From assembly GCF_028640845.1 (NCBI RefSeq), contig NC_080543.1, positions 94,849,825-94,913,824 of the forward strand: a stretch of DNA of 64,000 nucleotides, read 5' to 3'. The notes under the pieces are model-generated. The model made no database searches. It worked only from the letters and a program-made list of their open reading frames with translations, and was not told the origin of the DNA. Of this stretch, positions 45,225 through 58,006 are shown one piece after another. The translations under genes were made by a program, and so were the position numbers. Source of the DNA: Ahaetulla prasina. Its lineage: Eukaryota; Chordata; Lepidosauria; Squamata; Colubridae. Every line of letters starts with the position of its first letter. Positions within the stretch are counted from its first letter, which is position 1.

Positions 45225-46007
45225 CAGCTAGTCCTTGATGTACAACAATTCATGTAGTGACCATCCAAACTCGGTATGCCTAGTTTAATGAAAAGAAGGA
45301 CTAGGGGAGACATGATAGCAGTGTTCCAATATCTCAGGGGTTGCCACAAAGAAGAGGGAGTCAAACTATTCTCCAAAGCACCTGAGGGTAGAACAAGAAG
45401 CAATGGGTGGAAACTAATCAAGGAGAGAAGCAACTTAGAAGTAAGGAGAAATTTCCTGACAGTTAGAACAATTAATCAGTGGAACAACTTGCCTCCAGAA
45501 ATTGTGAATGCTCCAACACTGGAAGTTTTTAAGAAAATGTTGGATAACTATTTGTCTGAAATGGTGTAGGGTTTCCTGCCTGGGCAGGCGGTTTGACTAG
45601 AAGACCCCCAAGGTCCCTTCCAACTCTGTTGTTGTTATTGTTGTTGTTGTTATTAAAGTTATAATGACACTAAAAAAGTGACTTATGACAGATTTTCACA
45701 GTTATGACTGTTGCAGTATCCCCATGGTCACATGATCAAAATTCAGGCACTTGGCAACTGACTCATATTTATGATGGTTGCACTTTCCCAGGGTAATATG
45801 ATCTCCTTTTGCAATCTTCTGACAAGTAAAATCAATGGGGAAGCCAGGTTCACTTAACAATTGTGTTACTAACTTAACAACTGCAGTGATTCACTTAAGA
45901 ACTGTGGCAAGAAAAGTAATTAAATGGAGCAAAACTCACTTAACAACCGTCTTGTTCAGCAACATAAATTTTGGAGTCAGTTGTGGTTGTAAGTCGAGGA
46001 CTACCTG
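45225..46007 (-). mobile_element. TA-flanked MITE, copy 4, interrupted by CR1
   Basis: Reverse orientation. Ends CAGCTAGTCCTTGATGTAC and GTCGAGGACTACCTG between TA dinucleotides (45223-45224, 46008-46009). The CR1 fragment at about 45268-45656 splits it: left part stops after GTGACCATCCAAA, right part resumes at TAAAGTTATAATGACACTAA. Confidence 0.85.
45268..45656 (+). mobile_element. CR1 LINE 3' fragment inside a MITE
   Basis: The frame 45276-45569 encodes the CR1 C-terminus without a stop for 97 codons (RRTRGDMIAVFQYLRG, NGWKLIKERSNLEVRRNFLT, QWNNLPPEIVNAPTLEVFKK). It is followed by GGTCCCTTCCAACTCTGTTG and a TTGTTGTTA tail. The open frame makes this the youngest CR1 piece in the window. 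Confidence 0.92.
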
Positions 46008-47357
46008 TATAAAGCTTTTCATTATTGATTGAATTCTTAATTCTTAACAAATCCCTTAATCAATATGCACCGCTTTAGATGAACATTTGCTGTTAATGAA
46101 GGTGAATTTAAAAAAAGAAAAGGATAGACGGTGATGAACTTAGATCTCTAATTAATGTAAAATTTTAACACTTTTGGTTGGAAGGCTCACCTCTGACCTT
46201 TGCATTGCTTCTAAAAATTTGTAATTAGTGTCTGTTATGTGACATTCATATACAATACTTTTCAATTTGCAAGCCTGCCTGTAGAATGAATTCTATAGCA
46301 AAATAAATATCTTTCTTTTACAAAACTAGGAATCATTCAAGTTTCATTCTTGAAACTCCATTCTTCTCCAGCAGTTTTCTATTTATTGAGTAATATTTAT
46401 AACTTGCTCAAATCCAGAGTTACTCTAGCAGTGAATAGCCGAACATAAGCAACAAAATTTGAAAACAAAACTACAAGGAAAGTAAAACAGCCATTTTGTT
46501 GTGCTTATGTTAGATACACAGTTCAATAAAAGCTGAAAGCACATATTAATACAATTTATTAGCAGAATTGAAGGAAGATTGGGCCCCTTATAACACCAAG
46601 GAAAGAATATTGCATAGGGTGGAGGTCAGTATAAGGAAGGTCCCTTACCTAGTTCCTACCTCATAAGATAATTTTAAATTAGAATGTGGGTGATTGAAAG
46701 CATATTCCATGTATTGGGATAGCTTAATTTTTATAGGGATAAATGGAGTCCTTTTATTTCCTCTTTTGTAACTGTGTCCAGGACAAATACCTTTCTTATA
46801 GAAAGCTTTTACATCCTGATTCTAACACTATCAACTCTGCATCTAAGTTCTATGTCACTGACATTAAAACATGCCCTCAGATAATGTATCTCTGAATACT
46901 GCTTTTATTTTATGTTATTTTTGTCCTGACTTTTATCAGAAGAGTAAATATGTATGTGTGTATGATACATGTCTGTGTAACTATTGTCATAGCTCCAAAC
47001 AAGCAAATAGAGAATCAGAATCCATTCTGTATATCCCATAAGCTCCACAATCAATTTATAAATCAGAGGTATGATTTGTGGCTTGTGAAGAAGAGTCTTA
47101 AGTGAGCCAAGTCTTCCTTTTATTGATTTTTTGACATTAATGTTTTATTAATTTGTGATAGAGGATTCAAAGTCTTTTGGACCTCATCAGGTGCTTTTTG
47201 CATTCTAGTATATCCATTTAAAAGTGGTGAGTGAACTTATTGTTGGAAGGGGGTGACAATAGCAGTGCTTGTTTTTCAGCCTGGTGCCCTTGCAAATATT
47301 AGTGTCATTGGTGATCCTCCTTGGTCACATGCCAAGCTCCATACCCCAACTGTGCAA

Positions 47358-47618
47358 TGTAGCAATAGCACATCGACTTAGATACCATTTCACAGTGCTT
47401 TACAGCCCTCTCTAAGGGGTTTACAGAGTCAGCATATTGCCCCCAAAAATCTGGGTCCTCAATTTACCGACCCAGAAGGATGGAAGGCTCAAGGCTGAGG
47501 AAGGCTAAGTCAACCTTGAGCCTGGTGAGATTCGACCTGCCAAATTGCAATCAGCTGGCATTCAGCAGAAGTAGCCTGCAGTACTGCATTCTAACGACTA
47601 CGCCACCAGGGCTCCTGT
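47358..47618 (-). mobile_element. tRNA-derived squamate SINE (type 1), copy 4
   Basis: The best preserved copy: minus-strand head GGTGGCGTAGTCGTTAGAAT, B box near 47525, tail ACTTCAT-type plus TGCTATTGCTAC. Confidence 0.88.
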
Positions 47619-48337
47619 ACCAAGGAATCAACCTCTTACTTCTATGAACAGTTCTCTGTTTCACATAGGACATTTGAAAAAAAAATAATAACAGTGATGT
47701 GCATTTGCAGGCTGGCGTTTTATTTCAAAAAGGTCCATTTGTTTAGGGGGGAAAAACAGCTGAAAGGTGACTTCAGATGATGTAGAGTCTCAGAAATGAT
47801 TGGGAATGACATCACTATATTTCCTTATGGTCAAAGGTTGTTTTGAGTTGTCTGTGCCTTCTATGGAAGATATTGTATATGAATGCCAATAGTTTATTTC
47901 CAAACTGGCAAATATGTTTACATTCCCCAAATGTTGGGTAGCTGCCACATAATCTGTTCAAAATGCACAGGAACAAATAAAGAGATTTTTTGAGCCATAA
48001 TGCAAAAGGCTGCTCTGCATTTTTCAGACTTCTGGAATATTGTCAGTGATGTTGGGGTCACCATAGCTGCTTAATACTGTTGCTTGCTATTGCAAAACAA
48101 ACAAAAATACCCTCCAAAACCTAATTCATAATATTCCTTAAAAATAAGAAATACCCACTGGATAAATTAAACAAAAACATTTGTGAAAAAAATAACATTT
48201 AGTTTTTTGGTGGCATGCTGCTTACTGTACCAAGGATGTTCTGAGTTTTTTATATTCAGAGGGCGTCCTCTAACAAAGTCAAGAAGTAGAAAAAGATCCT
48301 ACTGCTAAAATTAACAATTGTTTCTATACATAAGGAA

Positions 48338-48572
48338 ACATGGTGGTGCAGTAATTAGAATGCAGAATTGCATGCTAATTCTGCCAACTGTCAGCAGTTC
48401 AATCCTGACCAGCTCAGGGTTGACTCAGCCTTCCATCCCTTCAAGATCAATAAAATGAGGGCCCAAATCGTTGGGGGCAATATGCTGACTCTGTAAACCA
48501 CTTAGAGAGGGCTATAAAGCACTATGAAGTGGCAGGTAAGTCTAAGCATTATTGCTATTGCTATATGCAAAT
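48338..48572 (+). mobile_element. tRNA-derived squamate SINE (type 1), copy 5
   Basis: Head GGTGGTGCAGTAATTAGAAT, B box CAGTTCAATCCTGACC, body and a TTATTGCTATTGCTAT tail. Confidence 0.85.
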
Positions 48573-48747
48573 ACAACTCTATCCTAGCTTTCTTCATATT
48601 TTTTTCTCTGAACATCTGGATTCACATTTATACTACAGAAAAATGTCATCACATTTTAAAAAAGTCTTTTAATTTTAAAAAGAGAGACCTGGATCTTGTA
48701 TTAGATAATGTGAATCAGTTGCATAACACAATGGATGTGGCAGGGTA

Positions 48748-49284
48748 TGTTTTGACCCAGGCCCAAGTAGGTAATAATATATTTAGTCCATGGAAAAACA
48801 AACTATTCGAACAGTTGGGAATTACTTCATTCCCAGCGTCATTCAACTCAAAGTAAAACAAATGCCTCCCAACACAAATTCCTCAGTTATCTCACAATTA
48901 GGCAAACTGCCAAAGGCCCTTCCTGACAAATGTCCAGAAGCCACAAAAACAAAGATGTAGATGAAGCAGAAGACGCAGCTACAACGTTGTTTTCCAGCAA
49001 AGCTCAACTGCTGGTGCTGGTCTGTTTTAAGCCTTATGGGAGGGGCCAATCATCTCTTGGCCCTACTCCCGAGTTGTCCTCTCTACTTGAGCTGCTCTTG
49101 CCTTCTGGCAGCTCTTCTCATATGTGCATTAGAAACAGGCTCCTCCTGTTCCTCTGCTTCACTACTATCAGTCTCTAGAGGCTCTGGAGTCCGCACCTCA
49201 CTCCCCGATGGCCCTGGCCCCACCTCAGCCTCGTCACTGTCCAACTCCATTGCCAGTTCTGTAGGCTGCTGATGGACCACAACA
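48748..49284 (-). mobile_element. Solo LTR (537 bp) with 5-bp target duplication
   Basis: Starts TG and ends CA and is flanked by GGGTA on both sides (48743-48747, 49285-49289). On the minus strand it starts TGTTGTGGTCCATCAGCAG. The minus frame 49083-49280 encodes 65 residues, acidic then basic (ELDSDEAEVGPGPSG, LETDSSEAEEQEEPV, MRRAARRQEQLK). The same start and coding stretch occur at 58772-59080, so both belong to one LTR family. No internal region remains. Confidence 0.88.
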
Positions 49285-51339
49285 GGGTAGAGGTTAACAG
49301 TGAAGATTTAGTTGTTTTTTCTGGTCCCTCAAAAGTTTAGATGCAGTCTTCAGACTCCAGTGTCCTCCCAGTTGCTGACAGAATTTTAATGACCATATCG
49401 TATAATTATGTAATCTTTTTAATGACCAAATGGGGAAATTATGATTACTTTCAAATAATACTATTTAATTTAAATTTAATTAAATAAGAAGTTAAGCATC
49501 AATATATGTATGCACTTCTCCAAAGCCAGCCCCCAGTCCATTTTGCCCCAGGAAGAAAGTGTCTACTGTAGGTAGACATTTTGACATTTCAGCTTTCTGT
49601 TCTGGTTATAATCACTGCCTATCTTTTGTATGTTTATCTGATTATAGAGTTAATGGTTCAAATCCATTTCTCCAGGATGCGTGATGGAAGAATTTTATGA
49701 TAGACTTATATCATATAAAGCTAACAATATAACAACAGACAATGACTGTTGCTAAAGTGCACTCTACTTGATGCAAAGCTACTAGTACTATAATTAGTTA
49801 CCTAAATTATAAGTGTGGAGTAAATCTGTTTACTCAGTTATACGTTCTGTGTTTATGACTGTCTGTGGCTAGTTGTGGTATTGTTTCTTTACAACTGCTT
49901 ATGAAATAGGTGGGCATTAGGGTGTTTTGGCAAGTTGTTAGGACAGTGATCAGATGTCTGGGCAATTGGTTCTTTTGGATCCAGAGATAATAAGCATAAC
50001 AGTAAATTTTAAGATTTATTTTTAGCTCAGACAAAAGATTTAAAAGCAAAACATAAAAAGCAAACATATCAAACAGAATGATACCCGAATCTTTTACAAG
50101 CTGTCAGGAGCTCCTTAATAATGACAGCAAAGGGTGGCTAGTTTTCACAGGAGCCTATGCTAGGTTTTCTTGTGCAGAAGCTCCCAACAAATAACAGCCC
50201 CGAGGTATTTATCAAAACCTCACACCATGACTTCATGACCCTGGTTCAGCCATGGGATCATAACTGGGCTGCACATGACTTGGGATGAGAATTGAAAATA
50301 TCCTCCCACTGCCCTTTCAATAAGTAAAATAACCAAGTAGGTTAGCTCACAAGGAGTTCTAAACTTCTAGTTTAAAAGCTCTAAATTTTCTACATGTGCC
50401 ATTAATCACCTTGAAATAACAGTGGTCTTCCACATTGCCACTACATAGCAGTCATTTGGTATTTTTTCACCAATGGCCAGAAGAAGCTAACCTTGCTAGT
50501 GAGCCATGCCAACAATTGCTAGACTATTAAAGCAAGTGATCAGAGAACTAGTGGATACTTTGATACTTAGAACATTTTCTAGAAATTTGTATTTTAAATG
50601 GAGGTATGGACACTTCTCTGAAGCTCTTAGATGAGTATTTTAGAGACTGCTGAATGGTGTTTCCTTACCCTTATTTTGTGAGGGATTTTTTTGCACTGAA
50701 AAGAGGAACAGATGAACTATTTCAAAAATATATTTAAACTCTTAACATTTTTAAGATTTAACGTCTTCTAAAGGATCTACCATCTTTATTGCTGTTTGAT
50801 ATTTCCTTATTATAATTTATGGTTGAATTTTTTATTGGTTAAATGAAATCTTATTGCCTCCAGATCTCAAACTGAAATTTAATCTTGCCACCTTAAAGTG
50901 CTGAAATGGATCAAATTGGGCTGATTTGCATATGTTGAATAAATATTTTCCTTTATATTTAAAGTGTTGCCATTTGATTCACTCACAGAAATCTGGGTTT
51001 ATATGTAAGAATAACGATTTTGCTGTCTGTTCAATTTTTTAAGCATTGTAAACTGGGGTAAATGGACTGTGCCATTTTTTAAAATGGAAAATGTGAGCAT
51101 AATAATAAAAAAGAAAGTGTTGTGATTGTTTCTAGAGATTCAGATAAAGAACATAGAGTTTGTTTAAAACACAGAACAGCCCCCATTAATTTCATCCAAC
51201 TGAAACATCTTGTTATTTTAGCACATTGTGTGACCTACACATAACCCTGAATTTGAATAATCTCTGTGTAAGTAGCATTTTGGTTAACTAAAGTTCTGAA
51301 AATATCAAAATATCTTGGTTGCCCTGTCAGAAATTTTAT

Positions 51340-51910
51340 TTATTTATTGTATAGGCCACCCATGTCATGGTTGAAGTGGTTCTGGGTGGTTTTCTAAATG
51401 GTAAAACAGTTAAAACAATTAAAATTAGTAAGAATTAAGTAGAGATTAAAAATCAAGAGGATGGTACAAGGCAGTGGTGTGTTTCTACCGGTTCGCCCCA
51501 GTTTGGGCGAACCAGTAGTGGCGGCGGCAGGAGGCTCTGCCTACCTGCCTGGACATCATCCCAGATGCTCTGCGCATGCGCAGAAGTGCTGCGTGCGCGA
51601 GCACTCCCAGTTCCAAACCAAAGGTAAGTGGAATCCACTACAGGTACAAGGGATGGGGGTCTTCTCTCTTACCCCCTCAATCATCTTCAGCATAGAGCAT
51701 CCCCATTGGGGGCCCAAGCTAACTGGCAGAGCCATTTTTTAAAAGCCCTTCTGGAAAGCCGAGAGGATGCAGGAGGACCTCATCATCGGCAGCATGATAT
51801 TCCAAAGGGCTTTTTTTCTCCTGGATTGTGCCAGCTGAAATTCCTTAAGAAACAGGGTCTGCAGCAAGTCCCTTCTGCTGAAGCAAGTGGGACAAGCTAA
51901 TCCCATTGGA
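51340..51910 (-). mobile_element. Old L2-like LINE 3' fragment, interrupted by a MITE
   Basis: T-rich tail at 51340-51358, then decayed sequence matching the 3' UTR/C-terminal layout of the L2 copies (for example the stretch at 51750-51910). It is divided by the hAT MITE at 51472-51643. Weakly supported. Confidence 0.45.
51472..51643. mobile_element. hAT-type MITE (CAGGGGTGAAAT family), copy 5
   Basis: 172 bp. Ends CAGTGGTGTGTTTCTACCGG and GGAATCCACTACAG. Perfect 8-bp duplication GTACAAGG (51464-51471, 51644-51651). Confidence 0.92.
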
Positions 51911-52151
51911 TGTTGATGTTTCCTATTTTTTTCCCCAACATTGCTTTTAAGGCTTAGGATGTATTATATTTGCATGCATGTATACTGTTAGGAAATTTAA
52001 ATTTAATATCACAAGATTCCTGAACCAAAATGTGAGGCAATTACAGTCAGAAGGGTGAATAGGATCAGGGCCAAAGCCAAGTGTTCTTTACTAGAATTCC
52101 TTTTACAGCCCACATTATATTCTACCACCGAAGCCCAGTTACCCCTCACAG

Positions 52152-52332
52152 CAGGGGTGGTATTCATTTACCTTCTCTACTGGTTGGCAAATGTGAGCAC
52201 GCACCTTCTCCACGCATGCACAGAGGGTCAAAGATGGGACATGATGACGTCTGGGTGGGTGGGTGGAGCCTCCCGCTACCGGCGCTATTGGATTGCAAGA
52301 TCTGGATCGAACCAGGCTGAATTTCACCACTG
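52152..52332. mobile_element. hAT-type MITE (CAGGGGTGAAAT family), copy 6
   Basis: 181 bp. Ends CAGGGGTGGTATTCA and TGAATTTCACCACTG. Perfect 8-bp duplication CCTCACAG (52144-52151, 52333-52340). Confidence 0.93.
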
Positions 52333-52531
52333 CCTCACAGTTATCACTGATAATTGGAGAAGATCCATTGAAATTCCAGGAACACTTTGAAATGGATTCT
52401 TGCTAGGTATAGGTATTATAGGTATTCCTTACTGCATCAGAACTCTGAGAGCTGATTTTTTCATCTCTCACTTTTTCCTGCTGTGAAAAGCATAATTTGA
52501 AGGTGTCTTGATCCTTGAGGTTCTTTTCATC

Positions 52532-52556
52532 TGTCTCTCTCTCTCTCTCTCTCTCT
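52532..52556. repeat. TC microsatellite
   Basis: Perfect TC run of about 12 units. Confidence 0.95.
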
Positions 52557-53164
52557 TTTTCCCTTTGGATAAAATATGGGATGAATCAAGGACAAAAAAG
52601 GACTTCTTCAATACAACTACCGCTTCCTTAATGTAATATTTTCCATGAGGGGACAGAGGAGGAAGGATTATGAGAGAAGTGGGTTTTTATCATGGATTGG
52701 TTTTAGCAGGCTCCTCTGAAATTCTCAGTGTGAGCTATAGCATTCCTGCTTATGCATAAATATTTCCAGTGGAGTAGTATCCATCACATCCCAAGACAGC
52801 TTATATAGCCAATTATTGCTGTGAGAGCAAAAGGCAACTCCAAGAGAAGAAAAAAAAAGTCTTTTCCCTCATTGTTCTAATTAGGTGTGAACATGAGTAA
52901 ATCAAATAATAGTCAAGCAAGATTAAAGGTATTAAAGGTTCATAAAGATATTCTTTACCAACTCTCTACCAGTGTAAATTCATTGGCTTTTTGTGAAGGA
53001 TCTGGATGTGGCTTCTAATAAAGGGATAAAAATCCATTGTTAATAAAGAGAGGCAAAGGAACTAGCTGTGAAACTGAACATTACAATAAAGTTGAATATT
53101 CCCTGAACTGCATCACATTTTGACAGGCCTGTACACCCTTACAGACATTAAGCTGAAAGTAATA

Positions 53165-53561
53165 CAGGTAGTCTTTGACTTATGACCGCAACTGAGCCCA
53201 AAATATATGTTGCTAAGTGAGCAATTTGTTAAGTGAGCTTTGCCCCAGTTTACAACTTTTCTTGCCACATTTGTTAAGTGAATCACTGCAGTTGTTAAAT
53301 TAAGTAACATGGTTGTTAAGTGAATCTGGTTTCCCCATTGGCTTTTGCTTTTCAAAAGGTCACCAAAGGTGATCACATGACCCGGGACACTGCAACCATC
53401 ATAAACATGAGTCAGTTATCAAGTATCCAAATGTAAATCACATGACCATGGGGATGCTGCAATGATCATAAGAGTGAAAAATGGTCCTAAGTCACTTTTT
53501 TCAGTGCTGTTGTAACTTTGAACGGTCACTAAATGAACTGTTGTAAGTCAGGGACTTCCTG
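53165..53561 (+). mobile_element. TA-flanked MITE, copy 5
   Basis: 397 bp, orientation as copy 1. Ends CAGGTAGTCTTTGACTTATG and GTCAGGGACTTCCTG between TA dinucleotides (53163-53164, 53562-53563). Confidence 0.88.
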
Positions 53562-54023
53562 TATTGAATGCTGCTTGCATTATAATCACTGGGCCAATAA
53601 AAATCAAGAAGCATTCTAACATACCTAGCAAACCACAAATGGTAACCTGGGTGTAGGTTTAAGCAGATCAAATGCTGAAGCACAGAAATCTAAATTTCCT
53701 ACCAAAGATATTTGCTTTAGAATTTGCAAGGGGAAAATGGCTTTTCAATGTATTGTTTGAGAGCATCATGGAGAACAATTGTGCTTCATAGTATTGATAA
53801 ATAATGTACAGTACATGCAATATTGATATGTGCAATTAGCACAATATAAAAATAGATCAAATCATTTACATACACCTATAGAAGTTTATTGCTTTTACTC
53901 ACCAGTTGCTTTAAAAAGTGCCAATTCTGATTCAGAAAAAAAAGAATTTGAACTTCTAGCTAAGATTACGCATGTATCTAATCAGAGGTATGAGCTGGAG
54001 CATTTAGAATAGAATAGAATAGA

Positions 54024-54125
54024 ATGTTGGATAACCATCTGACTGAGATCGTGTAGGGTTTCCTGCCTGGGCAGGGGGTTGGACTAGAAGGCCTCCAAGG
54101 TCCCTTCCAACTCTGTTGTTATATT
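54024..54125 (+). mobile_element. CR1 LINE 3' end within an AATAG-type repeat
   Basis: TTTCCTGCCTGGGCAGGGGG and CCAAGGTCCCTTCCAACTCT, the CR1 3' end, with AGAATAGAAT units on both sides. Confidence 0.75.
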
Positions 54126-54126
54126 A

Positions 54127-54213
54127 GATTAGATTAGAATAGAATAGAATAGAATAGAATAGAATAGAATAGAATAGAATAGAATAGAATAGAATAGAAT
54201 AGAATAGAATAGA
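54127..54213. repeat. AATAG microsatellite at a LINE 3' end
   Basis: About 16 units of AGAAT, abutting the LINE 3' end TTTATTGGCCAAGTGTGATT (54217 on). The repeat is the amplified tail of that LINE. Confidence 0.95.
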
Positions 54214-54400
54214 ATTTTTTATTGGCCAAGTGTGATTGGACACACAAGGAATTTGTCTTGATGCATATGCTCTCAGTGTACTTGTAGAGACACTGCATCA
54301 ATAATGTATAATCTGTAGTGAGGGGTGATTTTTGGGAGGTATAACTTTTGATGTTGATGATTCTGTGCATTGAAAATAGATTAATCAGAACATTTGAGTT
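54213..54400 (-). mobile_element. Non-LTR retrotransposon 3' end
   Basis: Shares TATTGGCCAAGTGTGATTGG and ATTTGTCT- stretches with the copy at 29020-29080. The 5' part is decayed beyond recognition. Confidence 0.65.
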
Positions 54401-55229
54401 GTTTGCCTTTCCTGCTCTCCTTGCTTTTAAAAAATAATAATAATATAAATACTTCTGCAGCATCAGTTCAGATGGGCTGAAACTTGGCAGGGGTATCACA
54501 ATGACAGTGCTCTGAAAGATGATGCAATGCAGCAGCAATAGCAGTTGAAATAAGGGCAACAGATGTTAGTCCTTTGCAGCTTCCATTTTCCTTTCTTTTT
54601 AAAGGCTTTTCTTGGCCGTCGCACTTGGAGGCTATTCACAAGTGTGGCTTTTGTGAATTGGCTAGATTTCGGGGTAGCTGAAGCTTGGCAGGGCACTACG
54701 TTAGGGCCTCTCTTTTGTCACTTGATGTTCTTCCACTGACTGGCTTCAGAAAATGTAAGGAATGCTGGAAATAGATGTCAAGGTGGGCCCTGCCAGGAGT
54801 CTGGCAGATCCTAGGATGCCAGTTGCCGATGCCAAACCTGAGCAAGAATACACAATAGGTTCTGGGTTTGCATAATTGAGTGTTCCAAGCTTGGAACGCT
54901 ATTCCTGTGTTTTGAGTGTTTTGCCTACATTCAAACCAAAATGGGATCTAATATCCTAAATTCATGACCTGCTAATTTTTTTAAGTTGTAGTTGATTAAT
55001 GTGCTGCTGTATGTGCTAAATTTGGGAAGGCTGACGCTGACAACTGTAAACGCACGTGAAGTGTTCTTTGGTGCTTTCTCCTGGATGTAATTTGCCGGTG
55101 TTGCTTTAAGAGATGTTGCAAGAAGGCCAGTCCATAATGTAAATATGATGCAGTCTATTCGTACGTGTCAAGAAATTGCCTATATCAAGCATATTGGCAG
55201 AAGAAGAAGTAGCTTTCTTTATTGGGTCT

Positions 55230-55385
55230 TGCTAAGGTTAACTTTGGCGTTGAGTCATGCCGGCCACATGACCACGGAGACTCTTCGGACAGCACTGGCT
55301 CTTCGGCTTTGAAACGGAGATGAGCACCGCCCCTGGAGTCGGCAACGACTAGCACGTATGTGCGAGGGGAACATTTACCTTTACC
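55230..55385 (+). mobile_element. tRNA-derived SINE (type 2) 3' part
   Basis: GTCATGCCGGCCACATGACC, then GAGTCGGCAACGACTAGCAC and GGGGAACATTTACCTTTACC, the terminal part of a squamate SINE. Confidence 0.65.
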
Positions 55386-55653
55386 TAAGGTTAATACGTT
55401 CTTTCACTCATTTCTGTCGTTTGCTTGTGGGATATTTTTTTAAAAATTAATTTCTCTCAAAATCCATCCATTTATTGTAAAGCACTGAACCATTCAGCAT
55501 GAATTTTTATACTACATTGGAGTTAACACCGGAACAAATGAGGAAGTTGAAGCTCGGCTTAAATTTCTAATATTCCCTATCAGGGGAAAAAGAAGATTTT
55601 TTAAGTTCTTATAATGTTGGAATGTGGATATGTCTGTTTATTCTATTGGGATT

Positions 55654-56599
55654 CAGGTAGTCCTAGATAATTGACCCCAAAATATCTGAGCAAGGCAGTA
55701 GTTAAGTGAGCCATGCCCTATTTTATGACCTTTTTTGTCATGATTGTTAAGCAAATCACTACTATTGTTAAATGAATTACGCAGCCATTAAGCAAATCTG
55801 GCTTCCCCTTTGACTTTGCTTGTCAGAAGCTCCCTAAAAAGTTGTAAATGACAGTCCAGAAGCCTGTGACAAGACAACTGTCATAAATACATTTATTTTA
55901 TTTTATTTATTTTATTAATCAAACTTATATACCGCACCATCTCCCGTAGGACTCAGGGCGGTTCACAGGCATATTAAAACAGTATAATAAATAAACATTA
56001 AAACCCAGTTAAAACTAAATATTATCATGGCCTGGTCACTAAAACAGTAAAAACCTATAAAAACCCCATTAAAATATGCTAAAACCTTTTATCTTAGGCT
56101 AGTCCTGCACGCTGAAACAATAGAGTCTTCAGTTCACGTCTGAAGGTCTGGAGGTCGGGTAGTTGTCGTAATCCTGGAGGAAGCTCGTTCCACAGAGCTG
56201 GTGCCGCCACAGAGAAGGCCCTCCCCCTGGGGGCCGCCAACCTACATTGTTTGGTCGACGGCACCCTGAGGAGGCCCACTCTGTGGGAGCGCACAGGTCG
56301 TTGGGAGGCAATCGGCGGCAGAAGGCGGTCTCGAAGGTATCCCGGTCCTAAGCCATGGAGCGCTTTAAAGGTGGTAACCAAGACCTTGAATTGCACCCGA
56401 AAGACTACCGGTAGCCAGTGCAGGCCGCGCAGGATAGGTGTTATATGGGAGCAACGCGCATTTGATCTCATGATTGTGGGCGTTCTACAATGGTCATAAG
56501 TGTGATAACTGGGCACAACTGTAAAAACAGCACTTTTTACAGTGATGTTGTAATTTTGAATGATCATTAAACAAATAGTTATAAGTTGAAGACTACCTG
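55654..56599 (+). mobile_element. TA-flanked MITE, copy 6, interrupted by a LINE
   Basis: Left part 55654-55890, right part 56459-56599 ending AAGTTGAAGACTACCTG followed by TA. The L2-like LINE 55891-56458 lies between. Left flanking TA is mutated to TT. Confidence 0.8.
55891..56458 (-). mobile_element. L2-like LINE 3' fragment (copy D), inserted in a MITE
   Basis: The minus frame 56094-56455 encodes the C-terminus (RCSHITPILRGLHWLPVVFR, GPGYLRDRLLPPIASQRPVR, GRAFSVAAPALWNELPPGLR and an RRELKTLLFQRAGLA end) without a break over about 120 codons. The 3' end CATCTCCCGTAGGACTCAGG and TTTATT tail lie at 55891-55960. Confidence 0.92.
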
Positions 56600-58006
56600 T
56601 ATATTTAAGGAAGCTGTTTCTCCCTGAATTCAAAAGCAGTTACACTCCCTCTGGCAGGGTAGTGTAATTTTGAATATGTTAAGGTGCATTGGATATTGCC
56701 TAGAAAAGGTTATTTTTATTGCAGGAATCTACGGCCTGTCTGAGTTAGGTTTGTTCTTTGGAGTTTCTCAAGTTCACTGACAATAGTTGCAAACAGAACA
56801 CAACACAAATAGATAAAATTTCTTTCATTTTAAACAAATAGTTTGAGTTGCAGCTACATAGATCCATTGCTATATATTGTATAAATGTCTCAGAACATAT
56901 AAAGAAAGGATGCTAGGCAAGTGATTTCCTCTCAAGGAGAAAATTTTCAGCACAATTGGATCCTTGCCAACTCAGCATTTAAGAGCCTGAGATGAGTACA
57001 GTTATAAAAGAATTCAGATTTTATTTACTTTACACAGCACATTCTGTTCATGTCTGGGTGTGGATTTTTAATTTTTGTTTTTATTTTAAATAATATTTTA
57101 TTTGTTTATTCCCCAAATTGCATAAAATAGGAAAGGGCAAAGGGTGACTTCTTGTACAACTAGGCCAAAAAAAACACAAAAAAACCCCTAAAATACAGAG
57201 AGATTCTCTTAGCAGTTATTTCTCACTATATTAAAACCAGCTATTGATTATAGCTGGTTTCCAAGCAAGCTGAATGACCTAATATTAACAAAGGTTTCAT
57301 ATTTTCATTTAGTGTAGGCCATTAACTAGAGTTAATAGCTGTAAACTACTAATGTAGGCCGTTTACTAAAGTTAATAGTTCAGAAACCTTGATAGCTATG
57401 GCCATGGAGCTTGGTATTGTCCTGAAGGCCCTCTTCTGCCTTTTAATTACTGGTAACTTTAATTTTGAATTTTAACTATTTTTACCTTTTATGTACATTT
57501 TATATATAATTTTTATATTTTAATATCACTCGTGTATGATGTCCAGGGTCTTTCTGTGAGGGAGATGGATGATTTCTAAATTTGATAAATACTGTAAATA
57601 GAATTTGTGCAGGTCCATGGAGTTTGTTCATTTTGGCTTATCAAATTGAGACGTACAGTAATGGTTTATGAGGTTCCCGGAAGATGAGGTATTTTTTTCT
57701 CTTGGGTAAAATATTAAATCTCACATGGAGGAACGCCATATTGCTGGATAACTGTTACTTTTATAGCAACCCAACTCAATCTGCGGCCATTAAACTGATA
57801 TAAAATCTTATAAGAATGGGGCTGTTTGCTGCAACATATGGCCAATCAATGAACTTTTATTTATTGACTCATTTTGAAGTAATTTAATAGCAACTGGAAA
57901 TGGAATAAATTGTCAGTAAGGCAGAGGAAAAACCAATTTTGTTTGGGAATGTCAAGCCATCATCTTTGCTAGTTTCAGTTACTCTTTATCTGATATCTGT
58001 ACCCCT

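Noticed and set aside
54127..54213. CRISPR-like array
   Set aside because: It is a plain 5-bp microsatellite without spacers, in a vertebrate genome.
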